A stretch of 64,000 bases of DNA from an uncultured Alphaproteobacteria bacterium (lineage in GTDB: Bacteria; Pseudomonadota; Alphaproteobacteria; Paracaedibacterales; CAIULA01): contig CAIULA010000034.1 of NCBI GenBank assembly GCA_903899945.1, positions 238,328 through 302,327 on the forward strand. Direction: 5' to 3'. The notes beneath the pieces were generated by a model. It worked only from the letters and a program-made list of their open reading frames with translations, was not told the origin of the DNA and did no database searches. Position numbers and translations under genes: made by a program. Position 1 is the first letter of the stretch; every line of letters begins with the position of its first letter. Of this stretch, positions 26,506 through 35,786 are shown piece by piece.

Positions 26506-27906
26506 TTAACCAACTTCTGCTGCAGCTTCTGCAGGGATTTTTGGTGAAGACGCTGCTTTTTTGATGGCTTTAGGTTCTTCTTCCCTTGTTCCTTCGGTCT
26601 TGTCATCAACAAAGGCAACGCTCTTTAATTTATTAAACTCGCGCATTGCAATTTTGTTCATTTTTTCTTGTTCAAGTTGTTGCCTAATTTCGTCATGGGT
26701 TGGTAATTTTTCCTCTGGTGATTCTTTGCTGCAAAGCATGGTGATTAGAATATGTTCTTCTGTTCTAATTGGTTTTTGGCACTGGCCTATTTTTGCGCTG
26801 TGAAACAATTTTTGAAAGCCAGCAGGTAAACTTGAATAGCTTGTTTTTTCAACAGCTTCACATTGATAACCGAACTCTTTTGCCTTTGCAGCTAATTTAT
26901 CGCAGTGACCAATTTTCTCCATTTCTTGAATGTGTGTTTCAATACGCCTGTAATCTGTCTCTGAGATGGAATCATAAAAAGGAATATAGACTTGCTTAAA
27001 GCTTATTTCTGTTTGCCCATAAGCGGGTTGTCCTGCTTTTTTAAAATCCTTTAGCATGACCATCTTATAGCCCATTTGAGTGCGAATAGGAGCTGTAAAT
27101 TGCCCTAAAGTTAATTTTTCCACAGCTTCTTCTACTTGAGGTTCCATTTGTCCCTTTACCATCCAACCAATATGACCACCTTTGGCTGACGAAGTGGCTT
27201 GTGAAAACTGCTGTGCCATTACATGAAAATGAGCGCCCTCTTTCAACTGCCCATAAATCTTATCGGCATCTTTTTTGATTGCAGCTTCTTGAGTTGGATT
27301 TTCAACTCTTAAAAAGATTTCCACAAGATCGTATTGATCTATCTCTTTGTTTTGTTTTATTTTCTCAAGTTCTGCGATAACTTCGCTTTCATTAATTTGG
27401 ATTAAGGATCCAAATGCATCATGTATTGTTCTCACCCAAGCCAGTTGAGCCCTTAATCTTTCCTCAAGTGTTTTGACAGGGATGTTATTTTTTTTAAACA
27501 TTTCTTTCATCTTATCAACGGTCATTCCATTGTCAGCGGCAATCTTTTTTAAAGCATCTTGGATTTCTGCTTCTGTTATAAATATTTTTTGCTGCTTAGA
27601 GGCTTCAAGTTGAATTTTCTCGTCAATAAGGCTTTTTTTGACTTGTCCTTTTATGGTTTCCAAAGTTTGGACATTGTTGGGAAGGCCTGCTGTTAATAAA
27701 ATCAACATGGCTCTATCATAAATGTCTTGAAGAGTTATAACATCTTTGTTGATGATAACACCGATTTTAGCGCCATTAGCAAGGGAAGGGGACGGAGCAG
27801 CCGGTGTTGAAACTTCTCCTTTTTTTACGTTTTCTGCGCAAAAGGCTGAAGGTAAAAGGTTAAGCGAAATACCAAGAAGAATTGTAGAGAAAGACTTAAT
27901 TTTCAT
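26506..27906 (-). CDS. surA: Periplasmic chaperone / peptidyl-prolyl isomerase SurA
   Basis: The 466-residue protein has a signal peptide (MKIKSFSTILLGISLNLLPS, cleavage near AFCA). The SurA N-terminal domain follows ('GVIINKDVITLQDIYDRAML'). Then comes a parvulin domain ('YDLVEIFLRVENPTQEAAIK', 'GGHIGWMVKGQMEPQVEEAV'), and a second, weaker parvulin-like part ('ISFKQVYIPFYD'). It escorts barrel proteins such as LptD across the periplasm. The C-terminal tail (from about residue 440) is Lys/Ala-rich and longer than usual. It runs divergently from lptF and drives rsmA downstream. Confidence 0.9.
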   Translation of the reverse strand: MKIKSFSTILLGISLNLLPSAFCAENVKKGEVSTPAAPSPSLANGAKIGVIINKDVITLQDIYDRAMLILLTAGLPNNVQTLETIKGQVKKSLIDEKIQLEASKQQKIFITEAEIQDALKKIAADNGMTVDKMKEMFKKNNIPVKTLEERLRAQLAWVRTIHDAFGSLIQINESEVIAELEKIKQNKEIDQYDLVEIFLRVENPTQEAAIKKDADKIYGQLKEGAHFHVMAQQFSQATSSAKGGHIGWMVKGQMEPQVEEAVEKLTLGQFTAPIRTQMGYKMVMLKDFKKAGQPAYGQTEISFKQVYIPFYDSISETDYRRIETHIQEMEKIGHCDKLAAKAKEFGYQCEAVEKTSYSSLPAGFQKLFHSAKIGQCQKPIRTEEHILITMLCSKESPEEKLPTHDEIRQQLEQEKMNKIAMREFNKLKSVAFVDDKTEGTREEEPKAIKKAASSPKIPAEAAAEVG

Positions 27907-28079
27907 AAATTACCTTAAACCGAAACAAAAAATGACTGCAACTTCTGTTCATTGTTTTTGAAACATGCTAGTTTGAAAAAATGGACTGTGAAGAGTATAG
28001 TTCGTTTTGAGAAAAACTCTAAACAAAATATCTTATCGCCCTTTTTATAATACTTTAGCAAACAATATTCCAGTAAAAC

Positions 28080-29210
28080 ATGATTCTTTTGTTCCGTTAT
28101 CTTTCTAAAAAACTAATTGTTATAGCGTCCGCATTGGTTGTTATTTTAATTGGAGCAGTTTGGCTGACTCAATCCCTGCGTTTTATAGAAATTATTGTTA
28201 ACCACAGCGTCTCTTTGGGTGGATATTTTGCTCTTATTGTCTATTTAATCCCAGATCTCATGGCAACAATTTTACCAATATGTTTATTGATTGGGGGGTT
28301 GCACGTTTATTCAAAACTTACTGCTGATCATGAAATTCAAGTTATCAGAGCTCTTGGTTTAAGTAATTTTCAGATTTCTAAGCCTCTTATAGTGTTAGGT
28401 TTATTTGTTACTTTTTTGGTCTTTATCATTAACATTTACATTATACCCTTGTCTTTTCAGAAATTTCGTAATCAGGAATATCAAATCAAAAATCAGTTTT
28501 CAGCATCCTTGATTAGAGAAGGTTCATTTAATGTTATTAATGGAACGACCGCTTATGTTAGAGAGAGAGGGCCTCAGGGGGAATTTAAAGGCATATTGAT
28601 ATACGACCCCCATTTACCAGATAGCAAAAAGGAAAATGCTTCAGAAAATTCATATACCATAATTGCAGAAGAAGGAGTTATACATCAGGGATCTGAAGGG
28701 GTTGTTCTTGTTCTTAAACGAGGAAGCCGTCAAGAAAAAGATAAAGTGACAGGAAATGTTTCCTTTTTTGCTTTTGATGAATTTGTTTTTGACCTTGAAA
28801 AAGCTCTTAAGAAAGAGTCCCCTCGTGTTACAAAACCGTATGAAAAAAATCTCTCTGAACTTCTTTCTCCTGAACCAAATGAAAGCGAGCATGTGCAGGC
28901 ACGTATGCGTAGTGAAGGGCATCAGAGACTTCTAACACCGTGGCTTGCTTTAGTTGATAGCCTTATTGTTTGCTTGGCAATGCTTAAAGGAGAATTTAAA
29001 AGAAAAGGGAGACGTTATCGGGTGATTGTAGGAGCTTCGTCAGCTTTGCTTGTTCATATTGTTCTGTACACTTTTTTGAACTTAAGCGCTAAATATCCAG
29101 TTTTGCTAATTGGGTGTTATTCATTTATTGCGTTTATAATCCCTATTCTCCTTATTCTTCTAGAAGCAGAGACGATTCGTTATAAACTTTCTTTGAAGAG
29201 GAAAGTATAA
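28080..29210 (+). CDS. lptF: LPS export system permease LptF
   Basis: LptF, with LptG and LptB, extracts lipopolysaccharide from the inner membrane. The YjgP/YjgQ-type protein begins with 'MILLFRYLSKKLIVIAS' and has three N-terminal helices followed by a jellyroll periplasmic domain (roughly 110-270) and three C-terminal helices. 'ADHEIQVIRALGLSNFQISK' is the conserved coupling helix region. Its stop overlaps the lptG start by one base. Confidence 0.9.
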   Translation: MILLFRYLSKKLIVIASALVVILIGAVWLTQSLRFIEIIVNHSVSLGGYFALIVYLIPDLMATILPICLLIGGLHVYSKLTADHEIQVIRALGLSNFQISKPLIVLGLFVTFLVFIINIYIIPLSFQKFRNQEYQIKNQFSASLIREGSFNVINGTTAYVRERGPQGEFKGILIYDPHLPDSKKENASENSYTIIAEEGVIHQGSEGVVLVLKRGSRQEKDKVTGNVSFFAFDEFVFDLEKALKKESPRVTKPYEKNLSELLSPEPNESEHVQARMRSEGHQRLLTPWLALVDSLIVCLAMLKGEFKRKGRRYRVIVGASSALLVHIVLYTFLNLSAKYPVLLIGCYSFIAFIIPILLILLEAETIRYKLSLKRKV

Positions 29211-30313
29211 TGACATCTTTTATCTTTAGTTCTTTAAATAGATACTTTTGCAGATGTTTACTCTTTTGGTTTTTTGTGTGTCTTGGTGCCATTCTTGCAA
29301 TTGTTAGCCTTTTTGAAATGGCTGAGCTTTTAAGACGTTCGATGAGCCATCCCAACATCTCTCTTTCTCTTATTGGAGAGATGGTTCTTCTGAAAATTCC
29401 TCAACATATTGAGATGCTTTTACCCTTTGTGACTTTCAGCGCGGTTGTTCTTTCTTTGTGGCGCTTGAACCAAACCCAAGAAATTGTTTCAGCCAGAGCC
29501 TCTGGGGTTTCAGTTTGGCAATTGGTTATTGGTCTAAATACTTTGGTTTTAGGACTTGGGATGATTTATTTGGTGTGCGTAAATCCTTTGGGGGCGGCTA
29601 TGACAGCGCGCCTTGCCCAAATAGAAGAGAAGACATTTGGCAACTCTAACAACCTTTTATCAATTTCAGTAAGTGGACTTTGGCTCAGAGAAAGCAATAA
29701 AGAGGGAAAAACAATTATTCACGCGGATTTCTTTGATTTTTTGCAGAACAAATTTCAGCAAGTTAGTTTTTATGATTTTGATCAAGGCGGAGCTTATATA
29801 GGGCGTTATGACGCGAAAGATGTGACGCTTCAAGATACGGAGTGGAGATTAGAGAACGTAACTTATTGGAATAAAGAAAATATTTCTCATTCATCCGACA
29901 CTGTCACACGCTCTACAGACCTGACGCTTAAAAAAATTCAAGAAAGTTATGCAGCTCCAGAAAGTCTATCCTTTTGGAAGATTAGTGAATATATTGAGGT
30001 TTTAGAAAAAGCAGGACTTTCAAATATTCGTTATAAACTTCATTGGCATGGCCAAATTGCAAAAATTGGATTGATGATAGGTATGATATTTCTTGCTTCT
30101 ACCTTTTGTTTACATCCAACCAGGTACCGTAATGCTTCTTATTTGATTACGTTTGGTATTTTATCAGGTTTTGTTATTCATTTTTCAAGTGATGTAATTT
30201 ATGCATTGGGATTGGCTGGCAAAATCCCAATTTTACTAGCGGCATGGATTCCAACCTTGGTAACATTAATGCTAAGTATTAGTTTTTTACTGCATCAAGA
30301 GGGCAGTGAGTGA
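29210..30313 (+). CDS. lptG: LPS export system permease LptG
   Basis: The partner of LptF with the same fold: three helices, jellyroll, three helices (367 residues). The conserved 'NQTQEIVSARASGVSVWQLV' coupling region lies after helix 2, and the C-terminal helix region 'LAGKIPILLAAWIPTLVT' is typical of LptG. It overlaps lptF by one base and lptD by four, so the three genes are translationally coupled. No lptB or lptC is in the window. Confidence 0.9.
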   Translation: MTSFIFSSLNRYFCRCLLFWFFVCLGAILAIVSLFEMAELLRRSMSHPNISLSLIGEMVLLKIPQHIEMLLPFVTFSAVVLSLWRLNQTQEIVSARASGVSVWQLVIGLNTLVLGLGMIYLVCVNPLGAAMTARLAQIEEKTFGNSNNLLSISVSGLWLRESNKEGKTIIHADFFDFLQNKFQQVSFYDFDQGGAYIGRYDAKDVTLQDTEWRLENVTYWNKENISHSSDTVTRSTDLTLKKIQESYAAPESLSFWKISEYIEVLEKAGLSNIRYKLHWHGQIAKIGLMIGMIFLASTFCLHPTRYRNASYLITFGILSGFVIHFSSDVIYALGLAGKIPILLAAWIPTLVTLMLSISFLLHQEGSE

Positions 30314-32700
30314 AATATATATTTATAATCTTTTTATTGGGTTTTTGTGGAAAGATAGCAAGCGCTGCAACATCAGAGGCACATCAAGCACCATTTCTAA
30401 TTGGGTCTGAATCTTTTAAAAAGAAAAAAGTTTCTGATCTTAATAGTTTAAAGGCACAAAAGCTTACTCCCCAGCAAAAACGAGATATGGAAAAAGGTGA
30501 TATACCTATTCTATTCAAAGCCGATGAGATCACTTATCAAGAACATGATAAAATTATTATCGCTAAAGGAAATGTTGAGGTTACTCAGTACGTTTTAAAT
30601 GTGGGGTGGCGAGTTTTACGCAGTGATAGGTTACGCTTCGATCAAAAACAGGACAAAATATTCGTTTATGGAAATGTAAAATTAAAAGAACCTACTGGTG
30701 ATATTATTTTTACTGAATCAGCTGAATTTACAGGGGATTTTAAAAAAGGAGTTATTGAAACCTTACGTTTGTGGACAAAAGATGAATCTCAACTTTCTGC
30801 TGCTAACGGGTACCGGGAAGATGGAAATGAAACTCACTTTAAAAAAGCAATTTATTCTCCTTGTAAAGTTTGCAGAAAGGATGATGGAGGATCGACTTTA
30901 CCTCTTTGGCAGATAAAAGCTGAAAAAATAATACATGATAAAGAGTCACAGACAATTACTTACTATAATGCACGTTTAGAGCTTAAAGGCGTTCCTGTTT
31001 TTTACATGCCTTATTTTTCGCATCCCGATCCTAAGGTTAAAAGAAAATCTGGGCTTTTATTTCCTACATACGGTGTTTCAAAGGATCTTGGAACCCTTGT
31101 TAGCCTTCCGGTTTATTATGCAATTGCACCAAACCATGATTTGACAATCACTCCTATTAAAACCACAAAACAGGGTGGGATTATTACCTCAGATTATCGT
31201 CATCGTTTCAGAGATGGAGAAGCCGCCGTTTCTGGAAGTTACACAAAAACCCGTGGTCTTCAACCTGCTACCACACCTCAGCCTCTCAATGGTCCTCGTT
31301 TACCTAAAGCAGATCGTTGGCACCTTATGAGCAAGGTTAAGTATGATATAGATGATGAGCGTCGGGTGTCTCTTGATTTAAATAGAGCCAGCGATACAAC
31401 TTATCTTGGTCGTTATCCGATAGTAACGCACCGGGTTCCCAGTTTTATACAAAACCGTAACTTAACGTCATCAGTAAATTTTGAAAAATTCCATGGTGAA
31501 AGCTATTTTGGTGCTAAAGGATTATCGTTTCAAACGGATGCCCCTAAAACAACACCTCTGGTTTTTCCAACAGCTAGATACCATAACCAATATGAATCGG
31601 ATAAATTAGGTGGCATCTTAAGTACAGATGGAAACCTTCTCTCGTTGTCTCGTCAAACCCCAGTACCTGGAAGGTTGGCGACTCAGATGCAAAGGCTTTC
31701 AAGTGGGATTTCATGGAAACTGCCCTATCAAACTAGAAATGGGCAGTTACTTACTTTTCAAGCAAGTGGAAGAATGGATGCATATTATTTTAGGCGTTAT
31801 CAGTTTTCTTCTGCTCCTCTTTCAAGTCCTCAAAGGGCACATTTAGAGCATACAACCGGTCGTATTTTTCCTCAGACTAGCGTTGATTGGCGTTACCCGT
31901 TATTGAAGCAGTTGGCTCATGCTGATTGGATTTTACAGCCTATGGCTATGGCTGTAGCAAGTCCCTCTCAATTGATCAATATGCGTACGCCAAATGAAGA
32001 TTCAACGACTTTTGAACTGGATGACACATCTCTCTTTTTGCCAAATCGTTTTGATGGGATAGATAGGACGGATACGGGTTACAGAGCGGTTTATGGAGCA
32101 GAAAATACTTTTTATTTTTCAAGACAAAGAAGCGTTAATGTGTTTTTAGGACAAAGCAGACGCCTTGATCATCGACAGGTTGTAGCTTCTGGTTTGGGTG
32201 AAGATCAAAATCAGTCAGATTATGTGGCACGTATAAAAGTTAAACCTATTAAATGGTTAACGACTCGCTATCGATGCTCAATTAATCCACAAGATAACAA
32301 GCCCAGATATTCTGAACTTGGATTTACTGTTGGTCAAAAGGCTTTTCGTTTCGATGCAGGGTATGTGTATTTAAACAAAAAAGCGACTGTAAAGCAAAAA
32401 GATATATCTCAGGTTAATTTTCAAATTAGCTCTCAGGTTGTTGAGAATTGGTCATTATCATTGGGACAAATTCGAAATTTAAAACACAACCGAGGGGGGA
32501 GTTCATTAGCGAATTTTCTACTGGCGACCTATAAAGATGAATGTTTTCAAGTTGACGCCGGACTGTATAAGACGTCATATACCGACAGAGATATTCACCC
32601 GGATTCAGGCTTTCTCGTGCGAATTACCTTTAAAAACTTAGGAAATTTTGCACCCTATAATGCTCCTACGTATCCTGGTTCAAGCCTAACAACTTTTTAA
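30310..32700 (+). CDS. lptD: LPS assembly outer-membrane protein LptD
   Basis: LptD inserts lipopolysaccharide into the outer leaflet. The start is GTG at 30310, overlapping the lptG stop (GTGA). A short signal peptide (residues 1-18, ending near 'GKIASAA') is followed by the OstA/LptA-like jellyroll ('VTQYVLNVGWRVLRSDRLRF', 'YGNVKLKEPTGDIIFTESAE'). The rest is a large barrel starting around 'LPLWQIKAEKIIHDKE' and 'FYMPYFSHPDPKVKRKSGLL'. The 'YMPYF.HPDP..KRKSG' signature is diagnostic. The C terminus ends in 'PGSSLTTF', a plausible barrel end. Only a few cysteines are present. Confidence 0.95.
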   Translation: MKYIFIIFLLGFCGKIASAATSEAHQAPFLIGSESFKKKKVSDLNSLKAQKLTPQQKRDMEKGDIPILFKADEITYQEHDKIIIAKGNVEVTQYVLNVGWRVLRSDRLRFDQKQDKIFVYGNVKLKEPTGDIIFTESAEFTGDFKKGVIETLRLWTKDESQLSAANGYREDGNETHFKKAIYSPCKVCRKDDGGSTLPLWQIKAEKIIHDKESQTITYYNARLELKGVPVFYMPYFSHPDPKVKRKSGLLFPTYGVSKDLGTLVSLPVYYAIAPNHDLTITPIKTTKQGGIITSDYRHRFRDGEAAVSGSYTKTRGLQPATTPQPLNGPRLPKADRWHLMSKVKYDIDDERRVSLDLNRASDTTYLGRYPIVTHRVPSFIQNRNLTSSVNFEKFHGESYFGAKGLSFQTDAPKTTPLVFPTARYHNQYESDKLGGILSTDGNLLSLSRQTPVPGRLATQMQRLSSGISWKLPYQTRNGQLLTFQASGRMDAYYFRRYQFSSAPLSSPQRAHLEHTTGRIFPQTSVDWRYPLLKQLAHADWILQPMAMAVASPSQLINMRTPNEDSTTFELDDTSLFLPNRFDGIDRTDTGYRAVYGAENTFYFSRQRSVNVFLGQSRRLDHRQVVASGLGEDQNQSDYVARIKVKPIKWLTTRYRCSINPQDNKPRYSELGFTVGQKAFRFDAGYVYLNKKATVKQKDISQVNFQISSQVVENWSLSLGQIRNLKHNRGGSSLANFLLATYKDECFQVDAGLYKTSYTDRDIHPDSGFLVRITFKNLGNFAPYNAPTYPGSSLTTF

Positions 32701-33339
32701 ATGCTGATGACAAATTCTTGGGTAGATGAATTATTTAAACGTTTGCAAAAGCTGAATCCAAAGCCTGAAACTGAGCTTTTGTATACAAACCCCTACACGC
32801 TTTTGGTTGCTGTTGTTTTGTCTGCGCAAGCCACCGATAAGGGCGTTAATAAAGCGACGGCTGAACTATTCAAAGTTGCAGATGCTCCAGAAAAAATGGT
32901 GAATCTTGGTGAAGAAAAATTGTTGGATTATTTAAAGACCCTTAACCTATATAAAACAAAAACCAGGAATGTAATAGGTCTGTCTAGCATTCTTTTAGAA
33001 CGTTACAAGGGGCAAATTCCAGAGGATCGCGAGGCGCTTGAGAGTCTGCCTGGTGTTGGTCGTAAAACCGCAAATGTGGTTTTAAATGTGGCTTTTGGCA
33101 AAGAAACAATAGCTGTGGATACACATATATTTCGTGTGGCAAATCGTACTGGGCTTGGGACTGGAAAAACACCATTAGACGTTGAAAAAATTTTAGAAAA
33201 AATTATACCTAAAGAATTTCGTTTGCATGCACATCATTGGTTGATTTTACACGGCCGTTATATTTGCACTGCTAAAAATCCAAAGTGTGAAGTTTGTCCT
33301 ATTTCTGATCTTTGCCAATACTTTAAAAGTAAAATTTAA
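32701..33339 (+). CDS. nth: Endonuclease III
   Basis: Nth removes oxidised pyrimidines and cuts the strand in base-excision repair. The helix-hairpin-helix with catalytic lysine is 'ALESLPGVGRKTANVVLNVA', and the catalytic Asp is in 'IAVDTHIFRVANRTGLG'. The [4Fe-4S] cluster ligands fit C-x6-C-x2-C-x5-C at residues 189, 196, 199 and 205. Length (212) is normal. The ATG follows the lptD stop directly, with aroA overlapping the end, so this is a compact operon. Confidence 0.96.
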   Translation: MLMTNSWVDELFKRLQKLNPKPETELLYTNPYTLLVAVVLSAQATDKGVNKATAELFKVADAPEKMVNLGEEKLLDYLKTLNLYKTKTRNVIGLSSILLERYKGQIPEDREALESLPGVGRKTANVVLNVAFGKETIAVDTHIFRVANRTGLGTGKTPLDVEKILEKIIPKEFRLHAHHWLILHGRYICTAKNPKCEVCPISDLCQYFKSKI

Positions 33340-34673
33340 TGGAGCCAGTTACAATTTCATCTGCTAGGGAAATCACGGGTGTTTTGGGCATACCCGGAGA
33401 TAAATCAATCAGTCATAGGGCTCTTATTTTAAGTTCTCTTGTAAAATGTTCCGTGCAGATTACAAATTTAAACCAAGGCGAGGATGTTGCGCATACTAAA
33501 AATGCCTTAGAGCTGCTTGGGGTCAATATTCAAAATGGCGGGAATGGAATATTGAAAGTGGACTGCTTAGATCGCTTTGTCCAACCAAAGTCACCTCTAT
33601 ATTTAGGAAACTCAGGAACATCAGCAAGACTATTAATGGGATTATTAGCATCCTGTGAGTTCAAAACTCATTTTTTGGGAGATGCTTCCCTTCAAAAACG
33701 TCCTATGAAAAGGGTTATGGATCCTTTGTCCCTGATGGGGGTCTCTTTTACAGATACAAATGGATGTTTTCCCGTAGTTCAAAGAGGTACAAGCAATCTA
33801 CAGTCAATATCTTATAGGCTTCCCGTTCCCTCTGCCCAGATTAAATCAGCTCTTTTAATTGCCGCGTTATCGGCTGATGGAGTGACGCGAATTATAGAAC
33901 CTATATTATCCAGAGATCATACAGAAAGGTTAATGAGATTTTTGGATATACCCTTAAAAATTTATTATGAAAATCAAGAAAGAGTGTTAGAAATTACAGG
34001 CACTTATATTCCTAATAAGCGTAAAAGTCTCTTATTAGATATCCCGGGTGATCCATCTGCCGCAGCATTCTGGATCGTTGCATCGCTTGTTGTTCCAAAT
34101 TCCAATTTAAGGATTAATAAGGTTTGTTGGAATCCCTTTCGTAATGTTTTTATTGATATTTTAAAAAGAATGGGTGGTCAAATTCAAACCATCGCTCGAG
34201 AATCTCAAATAGGCGAAGATTGTGTGGATATTTTTAGCAAAACAAGTTCTTTGCATGGAATTGAGATTTCCGCCGATCTTTCTCCCTCTTTAATTGACGA
34301 ATACCCAATTTTAGCCATTGCGGCAGCTTTTGCGAATGGACGATCGGTTTTTAGAGGCCTTCGAGAGTTAAGATTTAAGGAGTCAAACCGATTGGAAACA
34401 ATAGAGGCTAACTTAAAAGCGTGCGGCGTTAGATGCTATGTTCAAAATGATGATCTATTTGTAGAAGGAAAAGGGTTTGAACCTACTACTTTTCCCATAG
34501 AAATCTATCCCCAACATGATCATAGAATTGCTATGGCCTTTAGTATTTTTGCCCTTGCCTCTGCTCAGCCGATTACAATTCATCAAACAGAGACGGTTGC
34601 GAGCAGTTATCCCGACTTTTATAGAATTTTATCAAGATTCTCAGATTTTAATTCTGGGTTAATATTTTGTTAA
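33339..34673 (+). CDS. aroA: 5-enolpyruvylshikimate-3-phosphate synthase
   Basis: AroA transfers enolpyruvyl from PEP to shikimate 3-phosphate in aromatic amino-acid synthesis. Motifs: 'GDKSISHRALILSSL' (substrate-binding Lys and Ser), 'YLGNSGTSARLLMGLLASC', 'LIDEYPILAIAAAFANG', 'GLRELRFKESNRLETIEANL' and 'PQHDHRIAMAFSIFALAS'. The length (444) is normal. It overlaps nth by one base (TAATG) and ends the lptF-to-aroA gene run. Confidence 0.95.
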   Translation: MEPVTISSAREITGVLGIPGDKSISHRALILSSLVKCSVQITNLNQGEDVAHTKNALELLGVNIQNGGNGILKVDCLDRFVQPKSPLYLGNSGTSARLLMGLLASCEFKTHFLGDASLQKRPMKRVMDPLSLMGVSFTDTNGCFPVVQRGTSNLQSISYRLPVPSAQIKSALLIAALSADGVTRIIEPILSRDHTERLMRFLDIPLKIYYENQERVLEITGTYIPNKRKSLLLDIPGDPSAAAFWIVASLVVPNSNLRINKVCWNPFRNVFIDILKRMGGQIQTIARESQIGEDCVDIFSKTSSLHGIEISADLSPSLIDEYPILAIAAAFANGRSVFRGLRELRFKESNRLETIEANLKACGVRCYVQNDDLFVEGKGFEPTTFPIEIYPQHDHRIAMAFSIFALASAQPITIHQTETVASSYPDFYRILSRFSDFNSGLIFC

Positions 34674-34781
34674 TTCGTTGCCTAATTTAAAAATGCTTTA
34701 ATGCATGTTTGATAATACTTTTTAACCATTTTAAGTTTATAATGTTTTGTGATGTGATTTAACTAAGGCAAAGACGTTGTA

Positions 34782-35786
34782 ATGAAAAATCTCTGGGGAC
34801 AAAATAAAATCGGTAAAATCATTATTGGGGTTGCAATCCTTATCCTCCTGATGACGGCCTATTTATTCGTAAACAATAGGCTTTCGAATGATAAAATTAT
34901 TTTGCAAGGAAATGTTGATATTCGCCAAGTTGAGCTTGGATTCAGGGTCAATGGACGCGTTGCTGAAATGCGTGTTGATGAGGGTGATTTTGTTAAAGAA
35001 GGTGATGTACTGGCTGCTTTAGATAAAGCATCATTCATTCATGCACGCGATATTGCTAAGGGTCAAGTTGATCAATCATCTGCTTCTTTAAAGAAAATGG
35101 AGGCAGGTAACAGAATTCAAGAAATTGAACAAGCAAGGGCTGCAGTCAAAGAACAAGAGGCAGCTTATGAATATGCTGATAAATTTTTAAAAAGACAGGA
35201 AAATCTCTTAAAAACTAGGGCTGTATCCCAGCAAGCTTATGATGATGCTTTAGCTCATAAACAAGAGATAGAAGCGAAATTAAAATCCGTCCAAGAAGCC
35301 TTAAAGTTGTCCGAAGAGGGGTTTAGAGCTGAAGATATTGAAGCAGCAAGGGCTGATTTGGCAATAGCAAAAGCTCGCCTAGCAAATGCTGAAACGGATC
35401 TGAAGGATGCAGAAATTCTAGCGCCAAAATCTGGAACAATCTTAACTAGGGTAACTGAGCCTGGGGCTATTGTTGGAAATGGTGGGACGGTTTATACGCT
35501 TTCTTTGCCAAATCCAGTCTGGGTAAGAGCTTATGTTTCAGAAATTGATTTGGGGCGCATAAAGCCGGGAATAGAGGCAATGGTTTATACGGACACCAAT
35601 CCTGATAAACCCTTTAAAGGTCAGACTGGGTTTATCTCACCTAAAGCTGAATTTACTCCTAAAAATATTGAAACCAAAGAACTTAGGACAAATTTGGTGT
35701 ATAGACTGAGAATCATTGTCGAAGACACAAAAAGTGAGCTTCGCCAAGGAATGCCGGTTACTGTTTCTTTAAAAGTTACAAATTAA
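34782..35786 (+). CDS. HlyD-family membrane fusion protein of an ABC-2 efflux system
   Basis: A 334-residue periplasmic adaptor. It has an N-terminal membrane anchor (residues 11-29), a lipoyl/barrel-sandwich part ('NVDIRQVELGFRVNGRVAEM', 'VDEGDFVKEGDVLAALDK'), a long helical hairpin (about 85-215) and a beta barrel ('AYVSEIDLGRIKPGIEAMVY'). This is the YbhG type that pairs with YbhF-like ATPases. The downstream ATPase gene begins at the next base. It should bridge the inner-membrane pump and an outer-membrane channel; no TolC-like gene is in the window. Confidence 0.88.
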   Translation: MKNLWGQNKIGKIIIGVAILILLMTAYLFVNNRLSNDKIILQGNVDIRQVELGFRVNGRVAEMRVDEGDFVKEGDVLAALDKASFIHARDIAKGQVDQSSASLKKMEAGNRIQEIEQARAAVKEQEAAYEYADKFLKRQENLLKTRAVSQQAYDDALAHKQEIEAKLKSVQEALKLSEEGFRAEDIEAARADLAIAKARLANAETDLKDAEILAPKSGTILTRVTEPGAIVGNGGTVYTLSLPNPVWVRAYVSEIDLGRIKPGIEAMVYTDTNPDKPFKGQTGFISPKAEFTPKNIETKELRTNLVYRLRIIVEDTKSELRQGMPVTVSLKVTN

